This document shows positions 8,788-18,100 of a stretch of DNA of 49,252 nt, piece after piece. Position 1 is the stretch's first letter; every line of letters starts with the position of its first letter. A model generated the notes under the pieces. The model searched no databases and was not told where the DNA came from. It worked only from the letters and a program-made list of their open reading frames with translations. The stretch covers positions 1 through 49,252 of the forward strand of contig JBAUUR010000125.1 in assembly GCA_049582805.1 (NCBI GenBank), given 5' to 3'. Both the position numbers and the translations under genes were made by a program. The stretch is from CAVXFS01 sp049582805 (GTDB lineage: Bacteria; Pseudomonadota; Gammaproteobacteria; Burkholderiales; Gallionellaceae).

Positions 8788-9591
8788 ATGAGTATCCTTC
8801 TCATGTCGCGAGTTTTTGCGACGGGTCTTCAGCCATCTAGAAAAATCGTTCTTCTTTCACTCGCCGATTTTGCGAGCGACGATGGAAAGAATATATTTCC
8901 ATCGGTCGGGACAATCGCAAAAAAGTCCTCGCTGTCGCACCGGAGTGTCCAAACGATCCTTGGGGATTTTCTACACTCAGGGATTCTTCGCGTTACAAAA
9001 AATCCTTTCGGCGGTGCGCCTGGCCAGACTCGTCATCTCGAAATCGATTTGGCCGCACTTGAGAATCTGATGAAATTGCAGAGGGATGAAGATTTTTCAT
9101 CCGTCCAAAAGAGGGGCGCAAATGAGCGTAGCGAAGGGGTGCAAACAGACGAAAAGACGACTGAAGCTCCTGCACCCAAACCGTCAGATATCCGCCATCA
9201 AACCACCACAACCGATGAGATTCCTGATTTGAGTCGTGGTGGTGAGACTGATGTTTTTGATTGGCCACCGCAACTCAATTCTGAAGAGCGCGAAACAATT
9301 CTGAATTTCTTCGCAAAAAATCCTAATTCTCACCAACAACAATTCGTCCTTGATGAATTGCGCGCCGCGCTCGCAAAGAGAGCGATTCCGCGTCGAGTAG
9401 CTTGGGTGCGAGCTGTCCTGAAGAATGGCGTCGAACGGACGCCAGAGGGGAAAGCTTACGACCGCAATCGGAAGTATAGCGGCGAGCGGAAAGAAAGTCT
9501 GTGTCACGAGCCGTCAAATCCCAAAACCATGGCTGAGAAAAACGCTGACCGGGAACGACTTCGCAAAATGAGGGAGGCGCTCAAGAAATGA
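8788..9591 (+). CDS. Winged-helix replication or regulatory protein
   Basis: The 267-residue protein begins at the ATG at 8788, preceded by AGGAGG. Its first 90 residues are a helix-turn-helix domain of the kind found in plasmid and phage replication-initiation proteins (PSRKIVLLSLADFA, then FPSVGTIAKKSSLSHRSVQTIL, then a GILRVTKN wing). The rest is polar and low in complexity, with a basic C-terminus. The stop overlaps the start of the relaxase-like gene by ATGA, so the two are translationally coupled. An upstream in-frame start at 8689 would overlap the previous gene and lacks a ribosome site. Confidence 0.65.
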   Translation: MSILLMSRVFATGLQPSRKIVLLSLADFASDDGKNIFPSVGTIAKKSSLSHRSVQTILGDFLHSGILRVTKNPFGGAPGQTRHLEIDLAALENLMKLQRDEDFSSVQKRGANERSEGVQTDEKTTEAPAPKPSDIRHQTTTTDEIPDLSRGGETDVFDWPPQLNSEERETILNFFAKNPNSHQQQFVLDELRAALAKRAIPRRVAWVRAVLKNGVERTPEGKAYDRNRKYSGERKESLCHEPSNPKTMAEKNADRERLRKMREALKK

Positions 9592-10334
9592 ATCCGTCAA
9601 AAGAGAAAGTCTTGACTATTCCTCACATGAGTTTTTTGGAGAAACAGTCGCGCGCTGATGCCAAGCGTGAATTGGTGCTGCAATTCCTTGCCAGCGGCGA
9701 AGTGTTTTCTACGGTCACGATGTTATCGCGCGTCATCAGCGCATCACCCAGCAGTACCTTGCGCACGCTGGACTATTTGATGCGCGATGGCGCGCTGAAG
9801 GTTGAAGAGCATGTGATTCAGTGCCGCCACACACACCTCTATGGAATTACACCCCATGGCTTGGGGTTGGTAGGCAAATTTGACAGTCGTCACTTCGAGC
9901 TTGGAAAAACCAACTCGGCCTATATTCCACATCACCTTTCGACTCAATCGGCACGGCTGAATGCAGAGGAGAGCGGTTGGGGGGATTGGGTTCCAGGAAA
10001 AATATTGCATGGCAAAGGCATTGAGAAAGTGCCGGATGCCCTTGTTACATCACCTTCTGGTAAGCGTGTGGCGATTGAGATCGAGCGGCACATCAAAACC
10101 CCCAAGAGATATACCGAGATTATCAGCGCACACCTGCAAGCCATCACACAAAAACATTGGGCAGAAGTGCACTACCTATGCCCGGATTGCCTGCACAAGA
10201 AAGTAGAAGCGGCGTTCATGCATATTGATTCAGTTTTAGTGAAGGGAGAGCGCGTCACACTTCTGCAAAAACATAGGGACTGCTTCAAATTCTTCGCGTT
10301 GGATGCCTGGCCGGCTACTAAGAAAGGAGAATAA
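9588..10334 (+). CDS. mobC: MobC-like (MOBC family) relaxase
   Basis: The 248-residue protein has an N-terminal winged helix (about 25-90: LVLQFLASGEVFSTVTMLSRVI, then STLRTLDYLMRDGALKV) and a C-terminal nuclease-like domain with PDALVTSPSGKRVAIEIER: P149-D150, E164, E166, followed by K170 and RY. That arrangement fits relaxases of the CloDF13 MobC type, which resemble restriction endonucleases rather than HUH enzymes. In that family the protein nicks oriT and pilots the strand. The coupling-protein gene downstream (11241-12926) supports the call, since CloDF13 pairs MobC with MobB. Start overlaps the upstream stop. An alternative is a Replic_Relax-type DNA-binding protein; both belong to related folds. 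Confidence 0.65.
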   Translation: MNPSKEKVLTIPHMSFLEKQSRADAKRELVLQFLASGEVFSTVTMLSRVISASPSSTLRTLDYLMRDGALKVEEHVIQCRHTHLYGITPHGLGLVGKFDSRHFELGKTNSAYIPHHLSTQSARLNAEESGWGDWVPGKILHGKGIEKVPDALVTSPSGKRVAIEIERHIKTPKRYTEIISAHLQAITQKHWAEVHYLCPDCLHKKVEAAFMHIDSVLVKGERVTLLQKHRDCFKFFALDAWPATKKGE

Positions 10335-10336
10335 CC

Positions 10337-10561
10337 ATGGCAAATAATCTTGAAAAACTTGAAAAGAAGCGTGCGCGACTTGAGGCGGTAATCTTGCAAG
10401 CCAAGCAAGCAGAAAAGCGCAAAGCGCGAGTGCTGCAACTTGTCGTTACAGCGCTCGAAAAACACCCTCGTGCGCTGGAAGCCGACGAGGGAATGTTTCG
10501 CGCAAAGCTGGAGTTCCTCTTTGAGGAACTCGCGCAAAACTTTCCGCATGCAGAAAAATGA
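10337..10561 (+). CDS. Small coiled-coil protein, probable relaxosome accessory
   Basis: The 74-residue, highly charged protein is almost all helix (LEKLEKKRARLEAVILQAKQAEKRKARVLQ), like small TraD or MobC-type accessory proteins that sit next to relaxase genes in mobilisable plasmids. It begins two bases after the relaxase stop, with AAAGGAG upstream of the ATG. Its gene ends at the edge of the hairpin-rich non-coding region, which may be its DNA target (inference). Confidence 0.6.
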   Translation: MANNLEKLEKKRARLEAVILQAKQAEKRKARVLQLVVTALEKHPRALEADEGMFRAKLEFLFEELAQNFPHAEK

Positions 10562-10791
10562 TCAATTCATTTTTTGCATGTAGTAGCGGAGAGAAGATGC
10601 GAAATGTCATTCGGAATGACATCGCCGCTTTATCTCTCCGCTTCTCGACTCCGCTTGCGAGGGCAAATCAAAGTCAAAGGCAATCGCAAGACGGGAAGAC
10701 GCGCTCCTCACGCTGTGCGTGCCGCCTGGGGGCGGACGGTGGCTTGCCGCTAGGGCGTCACTTTTCCCATCTTACTCATGGCGTCCCCGGC

Positions 10792-10974
10792 GCGTTCCCC
10801 GCCTGGGCACCCCCTTTGGGGGGGCTTCGCGGGCGTAGCCCGCTCGTCCCGCACGGAGTGCGGGATTGGCGCTGGACGCGCCACCTCAATCATCCTCGAA
10901 TCGCAAAGCGATTCGAGTCCGATTGCCCGCGCTCGAGGGCGCGGCTCCAAAGGGGGTGCCCAGGCGGGGAACGC
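10792..10974. repeat. 28-bp perfect inverted repeat enclosing five hairpins
   Basis: Arms 10792-10819 and 10947-10974 are perfect complements (GCGTTCCCC at the outer end, CCCCCTTTGG at the inner end), and pairing resumes beyond a short bulge with GCGTCCC. The 127 bases between the arms hold five further hairpins with arms of 5-10 bp. Folded, this is a multi-branched junction. Confidence 0.85.
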
Positions 10975-11025
10975 TGGGACGCGGGGCTTTGCCCCCCGCT
11001 CGAAAACCGAACGCTGGGGCGTTCT

Positions 11026-11050
11026 ATCCGCGCTGGGGCGCGGATTTTTT
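11026..11050 (+). terminator. Rho-independent terminator inside the hairpin region
   Basis: ATCCGCGC-TGGG-GCGCGGAT is a perfect 8-bp stem with a four-base loop, followed directly by a run of six T (11045-11050) on the plus strand. It would end transcripts coming from the relaxase operon or an RNA that starts within the hairpin region. Confidence 0.75.
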
Positions 11051-11240
11051 GGCGGCTCCCCCCGGCCTCAGATTGCATCGCTGGGGCGACGCCATCTGAG
11101 GCGACTGCAGCAAGACGGATGGCAAAGCCATCCGTTGCCTTGTCCCACCCGTTGATTTTTTACCGTCGGGCGCGAAGCGCCCTCGAAAAAATCAGGGTGG
11201 CTCCCATTCGCGCTCTTGTCGAAATTGTGTGAGGTAATTT

Positions 11241-12926
11241 ATGAAAGAGTTTCTGTCTACCGATCCTGCAATCTGGGTAATTCGAGCATTAATTTTCGCG
11301 CATCCTTATCTTCAGCTCTTTGGGTTGTTCTCTTTGTTTCTTGTCGTTGCATTCCACATCGAGTGGAAAAGCCCATGGTTCAGAGTTGTGCTTCTTTTTT
11401 TTCTGGTTTCTCTCGCTGATCCTGCTTGTTGGTGGGTAGTGAATTCTTTGCTTACGAAACTGGAATTGAAACAACTTTCCTATATCGAGTTGCGATACTG
11501 GGCAGCGAGCTGGATTGGCGGAATCATTCTTGCTTTCGCTTGGCTGCGTTATGTGCAGCCGGGCATAGCAGTGGGACTGTCGAAAGTAAAGCGTACTTCA
11601 TCTTTGGAGCGTAACAAAAGAACCGATGTGCGCGAGATAGGCAAATTCTTGCCGTCATCGATTGATTTTGATCCCTTGCGTTATATTAATTTGAAGAAGG
11701 GCATTTTTCTTGGCCTAGATGAAAAGCGCAAACCTATTTATATCGATGTTCCAACTGGAACAAGTGCATCCCACATACAGGTGGTTGGCACGACAGGTTC
11801 CGGCAAGGGGGTGGCGCTAGGGGTGATGGGAGCGCAGTTCATGGAACGAGGCGAGGCAGTATTTTTCTGCGATCCAAAAAATGATGAGTGGGCACCGCAT
11901 GTAATGTTTGCTGCAGCGCAACGTAGCGGCAAACCATATTACTTCATCAATCTGAACCGACCGAACGGGGCTCAGTTCAATCCATTCGATGGCGCTACCG
12001 AGGAAGAGGTATTTGAGCTTTTCCAAGCGGGATTTTCGTTAACTGACAAAGGTGACATGAGCGACTTTCATGGTATTGCCGACCGCGCGGAAGCTCTGCA
12101 AACGGCTCGTCAGATGGTGGACGAAGGCTTGAATTTGGCTGAAGTTTTCAAGAAGCGTCAGCGTGCGAAGGTGGAAGCAACAAAATTTGAGGGGAGGTTG
12201 CGAGAGTTAGCCGAAATGCCAAGCGTGAATGCTCAGGCAGGGGCCGGTATCGACCTCGAAAAAGTCATAGAGGAAGGTGGTTGCGTTTATGTTGTTGGAT
12301 CGATGAGAAATGACATTGTAAAAACCGTGCAGCGCATTTTACTGATTCGATTGATCCAGATTGCGGAGAGAAGAGATCGTATCGCTGGAAATCTTCGGCC
12401 GATGTGTATCGTGTTGGACGAAGTGAAATACCATCTTTCTCGCCCAGCACTGGAGGCACTTGGTGCCGCTCGCGACAAGGGCGTGCATCTAGTGCTTGCC
12501 CACCAGTCACTGGGAGACCTTCGCGATTGCACCAAAGACATGAATGCTGATGCTGTTATTGACGCAATCGTTGAAAACTGCCGCTTCAAAATTTGCTATC
12601 AGGTGCTCAATCCTGAGACGGCAGAATGGCTGGCTAAAATGAGCGGCCAGATTCTGGTCGATGATGAGATCCGCAGCGTAGAGAAAAACCTTGGGCAGGC
12701 TGACATCGTGCGGGGAGAACGCAGCATACGTCAAGCAGAGCGCTATCTAGTGGACGTGAACATGTTGCTGAATTTGCCGCGTGGCTCGGCAGTTGTACTA
12801 GGGGACGGCTTGGCCAAATTCGTTTCGATCCGACCAATCAAGACCCAGAAAACCCAAGAGGCAATCCGAACCAAAGAAGTGCAAGGAACAAAGTTTACAG
12901 GTGGTGCAGCCGCGATCGATGTTTAG
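11241..12926 (+). CDS. mobB: MobB/VirD4-like conjugative coupling protein (T4CP)
   Basis: The 561-residue membrane ATPase should link the relaxosome to a helper's secretion channel. The first 110 residues hold about four hydrophobic segments. The ATPase domain carries Walker A GTTGSGKG (183-190), the nearby FFCDPKND strand, Walker B CIVLDEV (389-395) and an AHQSLGDLRD motif (420-429), all typical of TraD/VirD4 proteins. Length and composition fit the CloDF13 MobB group. GTGAGG lies upstream of the ATG. The gene is separated from the relaxase gene by the hairpin region and a terminator, so it probably has its own promoter. No other conjugation gene is present. Confidence 0.85.
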   Translation: MKEFLSTDPAIWVIRALIFAHPYLQLFGLFSLFLVVAFHIEWKSPWFRVVLLFFLVSLADPACWWVVNSLLTKLELKQLSYIELRYWAASWIGGIILAFAWLRYVQPGIAVGLSKVKRTSSLERNKRTDVREIGKFLPSSIDFDPLRYINLKKGIFLGLDEKRKPIYIDVPTGTSASHIQVVGTTGSGKGVALGVMGAQFMERGEAVFFCDPKNDEWAPHVMFAAAQRSGKPYYFINLNRPNGAQFNPFDGATEEEVFELFQAGFSLTDKGDMSDFHGIADRAEALQTARQMVDEGLNLAEVFKKRQRAKVEATKFEGRLRELAEMPSVNAQAGAGIDLEKVIEEGGCVYVVGSMRNDIVKTVQRILLIRLIQIAERRDRIAGNLRPMCIVLDEVKYHLSRPALEALGAARDKGVHLVLAHQSLGDLRDCTKDMNADAVIDAIVENCRFKICYQVLNPETAEWLAKMSGQILVDDEIRSVEKNLGQADIVRGERSIRQAERYLVDVNMLLNLPRGSAVVLGDGLAKFVSIRPIKTQKTQEAIRTKEVQGTKFTGGAAAIDV

Positions 12927-12978
12927 ACCAGCCATAAGAAGACATAAGCCGGACTAGTTTGTTTACAGTTAAGGGGAC

Positions 12979-13293
12979 ATGAAGAATATGAACAACTTGA
13001 AAACATTCGTGTATGTAGGGAATGCGGCGGACGTGTTTAAAGCAGAAGATGAAATTGATGGTATTTTGATTAACCCTTGGCTGCCTGCCAATTTTTTCGA
13101 TACAGCGAATGAAGACAGGCCTAAATCGCACCAGAAATTTTGGTACCTGCCATTCATTCTAGTTGATGATGGAAGAATGGATGTCTGTTGTCTTGACGGT
13201 GGAGCATGGGATAGACCAACGATATGGGGTTTCTTTCATACGATTGAGGAGGCGTTAAATTGTGCAAAAACCGGACCTGGATGGAGGAAATAA
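12979..13293 (+). CDS. Hypothetical protein
   Basis: The 104-residue soluble protein has a mixed alpha/beta look (TFVYVGNAADVFKAEDEIDGI, then FWYLPFILVDDGRMDVCCLDGGAWDRPT). A GGGG sequence lies upstream of the ATG. It is the only gene in the 470-bp gap between the coupling-protein gene and the AbiE pair. I do not recognise the family; a cargo or immunity role is possible but not shown. Confidence 0.55.
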   Translation: MKNMNNLKTFVYVGNAADVFKAEDEIDGILINPWLPANFFDTANEDRPKSHQKFWYLPFILVDDGRMDVCCLDGGAWDRPTIWGFFHTIEEALNCAKTGPGWRK

Positions 13294-13393
13294 TTTTCCC
13301 AATCGCCGCCTGAACTGTGCCCTCGATTACCAAGCGTGCTTGAGGCATTTTCGCCGCAAAGGCGGAAGGAAAGATTCGAAGCTGTAGCAGCTG

Positions 13394-14323
13394 TTACTCC
13401 GCTTTGGCTTGCCACGATCCGCCGGCAGGCCAGTTAGCGTTGAAGGCCAACCCTTTGGAAGATGCTTGCGTCGGCGGCATTAGGAAATCATGCAATGCTG
13501 TGATGATGTCGGGGAACGTCATATCATCCACCGGTAAAGCGTTCTTGCGCATAAATGCTTTCCATTGAGTTTGTTTTGCCGCGTCGTTGGCAAATGCCTG
13601 GGTCAGAGCTAAAGGAGCTTCGGTCGGCAACGACGTTTTGCGCCGTGCAAAGGTAGCTTCGATTGCAGTGCCCATAATCTTCCCCTCAAACGGAAACTTC
13701 CGCATGATGATCCAGAGATCATAGAAATCCTTCATGCGGCTATTAGCAATTCCGAGCCACACCATTGCCTGGAATTTTTCCGCGACCACGGTGTAGATCG
13801 GATAAGCACGCAGCTTGGGGGCTGCAAAATCTAGCACAGTGGGGTAGGTAATATCTTCTGGCGCGGGTGTTACGGCATCGCCGTAGCCAATATCAATCTG
13901 GATCGGAATAACGGCATTTCCCAGGCGCGATTCAAATAGCACTCGCACACCCTGATATTCCTGATCCTCGCGGATTTCAATGGCACGAACCGTGTCTGGG
14001 AGAAACTCCAGACCGTCTGGCTCCACAGACTCTTGGCAAATGTTCTGGAAAATCTTCACCACCTGCGGAAGCTCACTCGTTCCGAATCCCAGTAGATCAA
14101 CGTCACGGGTGGGGCGGTGAATTTCTCCGCCCCACACAGCAAACAGCATGGCTCCCTTGAGCAGAAACTGGTCGTGGTACTTGGATTGCCCAAGGCGATA
14201 CAAAAGGCGTTCCAACGCATAACGCGTCAGCACCAGATCGAATGCCTCGCCATCGCGCTTGGAGATATTGAGCAGTCGTTGACGCACAGAGGCGGCGCGG
14301 TTGCGCGGTTGATCTTCGCTCAT
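13394..14323 (-). CDS. abiEii: AbiEii toxin (nucleotidyltransferase)
   Basis: This is the 309-residue toxin of a type IV toxin-antitoxin and abortive-infection system. Members are nucleotidyltransferases; related MenT toxins modify tRNA acceptor ends. It has the LLKGAMLFAVW motif (about 54-64) and the metal-binding RPTRDVDL (D74, D76), followed by VAEKFQAMVWLG and SRMKDFYDL, all typical of the family. The ATG at 14323 overlaps the antitoxin stop by ATGA; the longer reading frame up to 14404 lies wholly inside the antitoxin gene. Toxin activity would abort growth upon phage infection. The motifs are intact. Confidence 0.88.
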   Translation of the reverse strand: MSEDQPRNRAASVRQRLLNISKRDGEAFDLVLTRYALERLLYRLGQSKYHDQFLLKGAMLFAVWGGEIHRPTRDVDLLGFGTSELPQVVKIFQNICQESVEPDGLEFLPDTVRAIEIREDQEYQGVRVLFESRLGNAVIPIQIDIGYGDAVTPAPEDITYPTVLDFAAPKLRAYPIYTVVAEKFQAMVWLGIANSRMKDFYDLWIIMRKFPFEGKIMGTAIEATFARRKTSLPTEAPLALTQAFANDAAKQTQWKAFMRKNALPVDDMTFPDIITALHDFLMPPTQASSKGLAFNANWPAGGSWQAKAE

Positions 14324-14922
14324 GTCAATGTTTCCAGATAGGGGCGCATCACGTTTGATACCCGGCATATGGCCGCGTAACGCCAGAGTTCGTCCATCGT
14401 GCATTTACGTGCACGCCAGCTCTCTCTCAGGGCTTCCACCGCTACATCGAGTCCGATCTTGTTCCGGTACTTGAAACAGTCGGCGATTGTTTTGGTGAGT
14501 GAGTATATTCGGGTCGGCACGCCGTCTATTACATGCGTCTCTATACCGGCCTGTAGTGCCCGCCCTGAAAACCGGACAACCCGTAGCGGTGTTTCTTTGG
14601 AGGCAGGGGCGCGGGCTTTGTTTTCAATCGCTATCCAGACTTCGAATGGGGCTTGGGTGGTGACCCCATGAAACCGCAGTGCCGAGAGCAGACAAATCAC
14701 GCCATGGGGTACGCGCTTTGCGGCTTCTCCCAGACTGTGATTGGTAGTGATGGCGCTATCGGCCAGCATATAAAGGCCGCGCCCAAGACGTTGGAGCTTG
14801 CCCGCCTCGCATAGGCGGGCAAGATAGGTTCGGGGTATGTTGTGCGGTTCCAGGTCTCGGGCGCGAATAACGCCTGCCTGTTTTGCGAGACTCAGAACCT
14901 GCATGACTTTTGAGGTTTTCAT
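14320..14922 (-). CDS. abiEi: AbiEi antitoxin (autorepressor)
   Basis: The 200-residue protein has an N-terminal winged helix (VLSLAKQAGVIRARDLEPHNIPRTYLARLCEAGKLQRLGRGLYML) and a C-terminal AbiEi domain (HGVICLLSALRFHGVTTQ, then YSLTKTIADCFKYRNKIG, then ALRESW). In the family it neutralises AbiEii and represses the operon by binding inverted repeats. I chose the ATG at 14922 because the in-frame ATG at 14964 falls within the promoter and operator (see 14937-14979). The gene overlaps abiEii by ATGA. Confidence 0.87.
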   Translation of the reverse strand: MKTSKVMQVLSLAKQAGVIRARDLEPHNIPRTYLARLCEAGKLQRLGRGLYMLADSAITTNHSLGEAAKRVPHGVICLLSALRFHGVTTQAPFEVWIAIENKARAPASKETPLRVVRFSGRALQAGIETHVIDGVPTRIYSLTKTIADCFKYRNKIGLDVAVEALRESWRARKCTMDELWRYAAICRVSNVMRPYLETLT

Positions 14923-14936
14923 GGCTGATACATATC

Positions 14937-14979
14937 GTCGGTAGTTGTGTATATTTACCGACATTCAGTATCATGTCAA
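14937..14979 (-). promoter_or_regulatory. abiE promoter with overlapping operator
   Basis: On the minus strand TTGACA (14979-14974) is followed about 17 bases later by an AT-rich -10 region (AAATAT). A perfect 7-bp inverted repeat, GTCGGTA / TACCGAC (14956-14962 and 14937-14943), overlaps and follows the -10. AbiEi-type antitoxins bind such repeats, so this is the likely autoregulatory operator. It sits 15 bases before the abiEi start, so the mRNA leader is very short. Confidence 0.65.
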
Positions 14980-15163
14980 CATCAAGTAAAGGCACATCCA
15001 AAGGAAAACGATAGTGGCAAAACCAGAAGGTAAATTGAAATATAGTCCAGCCTCGGAAACAGGAATTACCACACGAAGGCCTATATATTCTTGCCGATTG
15101 CCCATCTTCACTCTACGGGATACCATCTACAGTTGAGTTAAAAACCGCGCAAATAACAACAAG

Positions 15164-18100
15164 ATGAGTGACGCATTTTTTGAACACCCAATTCTCAACT
15201 CCCCGTACGAGTACCCATCTCGTTACTGGGAGCTCGATCATGGTCAGCCCACCCAGCGGATTATCGAGAATCGCCGTCTTGCCGAATATATCACGCCTCT
15301 TCCCAAGCCGAAGAAACGCAAAGGCCAATCTGAACAATCATCGCTGCTGTTGGACGATGACAAGGGTCTTTCAACCCAAGAGCAGGAATACCAAAAAACG
15401 GCGGTCATCATCAACGCAGTGCGCCAAGAAGTGGAGAAGTGGCGCGCATTGCCCAATCCAAACACTTGGCATGTCACCCCGGAAACTGCGCGGCTGTTAC
15501 AGTATTGGCGGCATCACATATTCAGCGGTGTTCGCCCCTTTTTCTGTCAGGTCGAGGCGATTGAAACGCTTATCTGGCTGACTGAAGTCGCACCCCAGTT
15601 GGGAAAGTCCGGCGAACGGTTTCTGGAATACCTAACCAACGCCAACAATGATGCCAATCCCGAACTGATGCGATTGGCATTGAAGCTCGCCACCGGTGCG
15701 GGCAAGACCACCGTCATGGCCATGTTGATTGCGTGGCAAACCATCAATGCGGTGCGTCATCCGAACAGCAAGAGATTCACGCGCGGTTTTTTGGTTGTCG
15801 CTCCTGGACTCACCATTAAAGATCGTTTGCGAGTATTGCAGCCCAACGATCCGGACAGTTACTACCAAAGTCGCGAACTGATACCCAGCGACATGATGGG
15901 CGACATTGAACGCGCCAAGATCGTCATCACCAACTTCCACGCGTTCAAACTCCGTGAACGCATTGAATTGTCCAAAGGCGGACGCTTGCTACTACAAGGT
16001 CGCGGCGGCGAGGAACTCAATACGCTCGAAACCGAAGGTCAGATGCTCCAGCGCGTCATGCCAGAACTGATGGGCATGAAAAATGTTCTGGTCATCAATG
16101 ATGAAGCGCATCACTGCTACCGCGAAAAGCCCAAAGCAGAGACCGATGATGAAGTCCTTAAAGGCGACGAGAAAAAAGAAGCCGAAGAAAACAACGAAGC
16201 AGCACGTGTATGGATTACCGGCCTTGAAGCTGTCAATCGCAAGTTGGGTGTGCCTCACGTTATTGATCTCTCTGCCACTCCATTCTTCCTGAGCGGCTCT
16301 GGCTATGTTGAGGGCACTTTGTTTCCCTGGACGATGAGTGACTTCTCGCTGATGGATGCCATCGAATGCGGCATCGTCAAGCTTCCACGCGTGCCAGTGG
16401 CAGACAACATTCCTGGCAACGAAATGCCCATGTTCCGCAACCTGTGGGAACACATTCGCGCCAAGATGCCCAAAAAGGGGCGCGGCAAAGGCGACACGCT
16501 TAACCCACTCGATCTGCCGACCCAGCTTCAAACTGCGCTCGAAGCGCTATATGGTCATTACGAAAAAACCTTTGATCTTTGGGCAAAGGAAAAAATTTCT
16601 GTACCGCCTTGCTTTATTGTCGTCTGCAACAACACTTCGACCTCCAAACTGGTGTATGACTACATCTCCGGTTTTCAGCAGCAACATGAAGATGGCACAA
16701 GCAAACTGATTGAAGGACGCTTTGCATTGTTCCGCAATCACGACGAACACGGTAACCCACTGGGGAGACCTCGCACACTCTTGATCGACAGCGAACAACT
16801 CGAATCAGGCGAAGCGCTGGACGAAAACTTTCGTGAAATGGCGATTGACGAAATCGAGCGTTTCCGTAGCGAGATTTTTGAAAGAGGCGGTAAGCTCGCC
16901 GACGAACTGCGCGCTGGGAAATCTATTGACGACGCCACGCTGCTACGCGAAGTCATGAACACCGTCGGCAAGGCGGGTCAACTGGGAGATTCCATTCGTT
17001 GTGTTGTTTCTGTCTCCATGCTCACTGAGGGTTGGGATGCCAACACTGTTACTCATGTGTTGGGCGTGCGCGCCTTCGGCACCCAGTTGCTATGCGAGCA
17101 GGTGATAGGCCGCGCCTTGCGTCGCCAATCTTACGAGCTCAACGAGGATGGACCCAACAAAGGGCTGTTCAACGTCGAATACGCCGATGTGCTCGGCATC
17201 CCCTTCGACTTCACCGCCAAGCCCGTGGTTGCCCCACCACAACCACCGCGCGAAACTATCCAGGTCAAAGCCATCCGTCCCGACCGCGACAACTGCGAGA
17301 TCACCTTCCCGCGCGTGCAAGGCTATCGCACCGAACTGCCGGAAGATCGACTCACTGCTGAATTCAACAACGATTCTATCCTCGAACTCACCCCCGATCT
17401 GGTGGGTGCAACCGAAACACGCAATTCCGGCATCATCGGTGAAACAGTAGATTTGAATCTGGTGCATACCGGCGATGTTCGCCCATCGCAGGTTATTTAC
17501 GAACTCACCTCGCACCTGCTGCTAACAAAATTCTGCGATGCAAATGGTGAACCCTTGCTCAACCTTTTTGGCCAACTGAAACGCATCGCACGCGAGTGGA
17601 TTGAAGGTTATCTGGTGTGTAAGGGCGGCACCTATCCGGCGCAACTCAAATACAAGATGCTGGCCGACATGGCCTGTGAACGCATCGTCGCAGGCATCAC
17701 CCGATCATCACTTGGTAAACGCCCCATCAAAGCAGTGCTCGACTCTTACAACCCCGTGGGCAGCACCGCGCATGTGAACTTCAACACCTCGAAGTTGGAT
17801 AGGTGGCAGACCGATGCACGTCGCTGCCAGATTAACTGGGTGATTCTCGATAGCGATTGGGAAGCCGAATTCTGTCGTGTGGCGGAATCTCATCCGCGCG
17901 TCAAAGCCTACGTCAAGAATCACAACCTTGGATTGGAAGTGCCTTACCGCTATGGCTCGGAGACACGCAAGTACATCCCCGACTTCATCGTACTGGTGGA
18001 TGATGGCCATGGCGAGAAAGACTTGCTGCACCTCATCGTCGAGATCAAAGGCTATCGACGCGAAGATGCCAAGGAAAAGAAAAACACTATGGATGTCTAC

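Larger units (their letters stand above)
10562..11240. other. Hairpin-packed non-coding region between relaxase and coupling-protein genes (candidate oriT or structured RNA)
   Basis: I count at least thirteen stem-loops here. They include 10585-10594/10633-10642 enclosing a palindrome at 10604-10622; 10709-10721; 10722-10735; a 28-bp stem at 10792-10819/10947-10974 that encloses hairpins at 10829-10843, 10847-10865, 10867-10883, 10895-10917 and 10928-10943; then 10981-10999, 11009-11024, 11026-11045, 11066-11101, 11115-11135, and a compound stem at about 11144-11200. Most loops are 3-4 bases, including GCGAAGC, a very stable DNA mini-hairpin. Long open frames exist only because the DNA is GC-rich; stems interrupt any protein-like pattern. 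Position fits an origin of transfer, a single-strand origin, or a long RNA ending at the 11026-11050 terminator. Confidence 0.7.

Noticed and set aside
10585..11200. CRISPR array
   Set aside because: The repeated units are inverted hairpins with different stems, not direct repeats with regular spacers, and no cas gene is present.
10558..11232. 224-codon open frame on the plus strand through the hairpin region
   Set aside because: Several frames on both strands are open here because of GC-rich, stop-poor DNA. The peptide is Arg/Pro/Gly-rich without domain character, and the DNA is occupied by hairpins and an intrinsic terminator.
14324..14404. Longer AbiEii start at 14404
   Set aside because: The extra 27 residues lie wholly within the antitoxin gene; the ATGA overlap at 14320-14323 is the typical arrangement.
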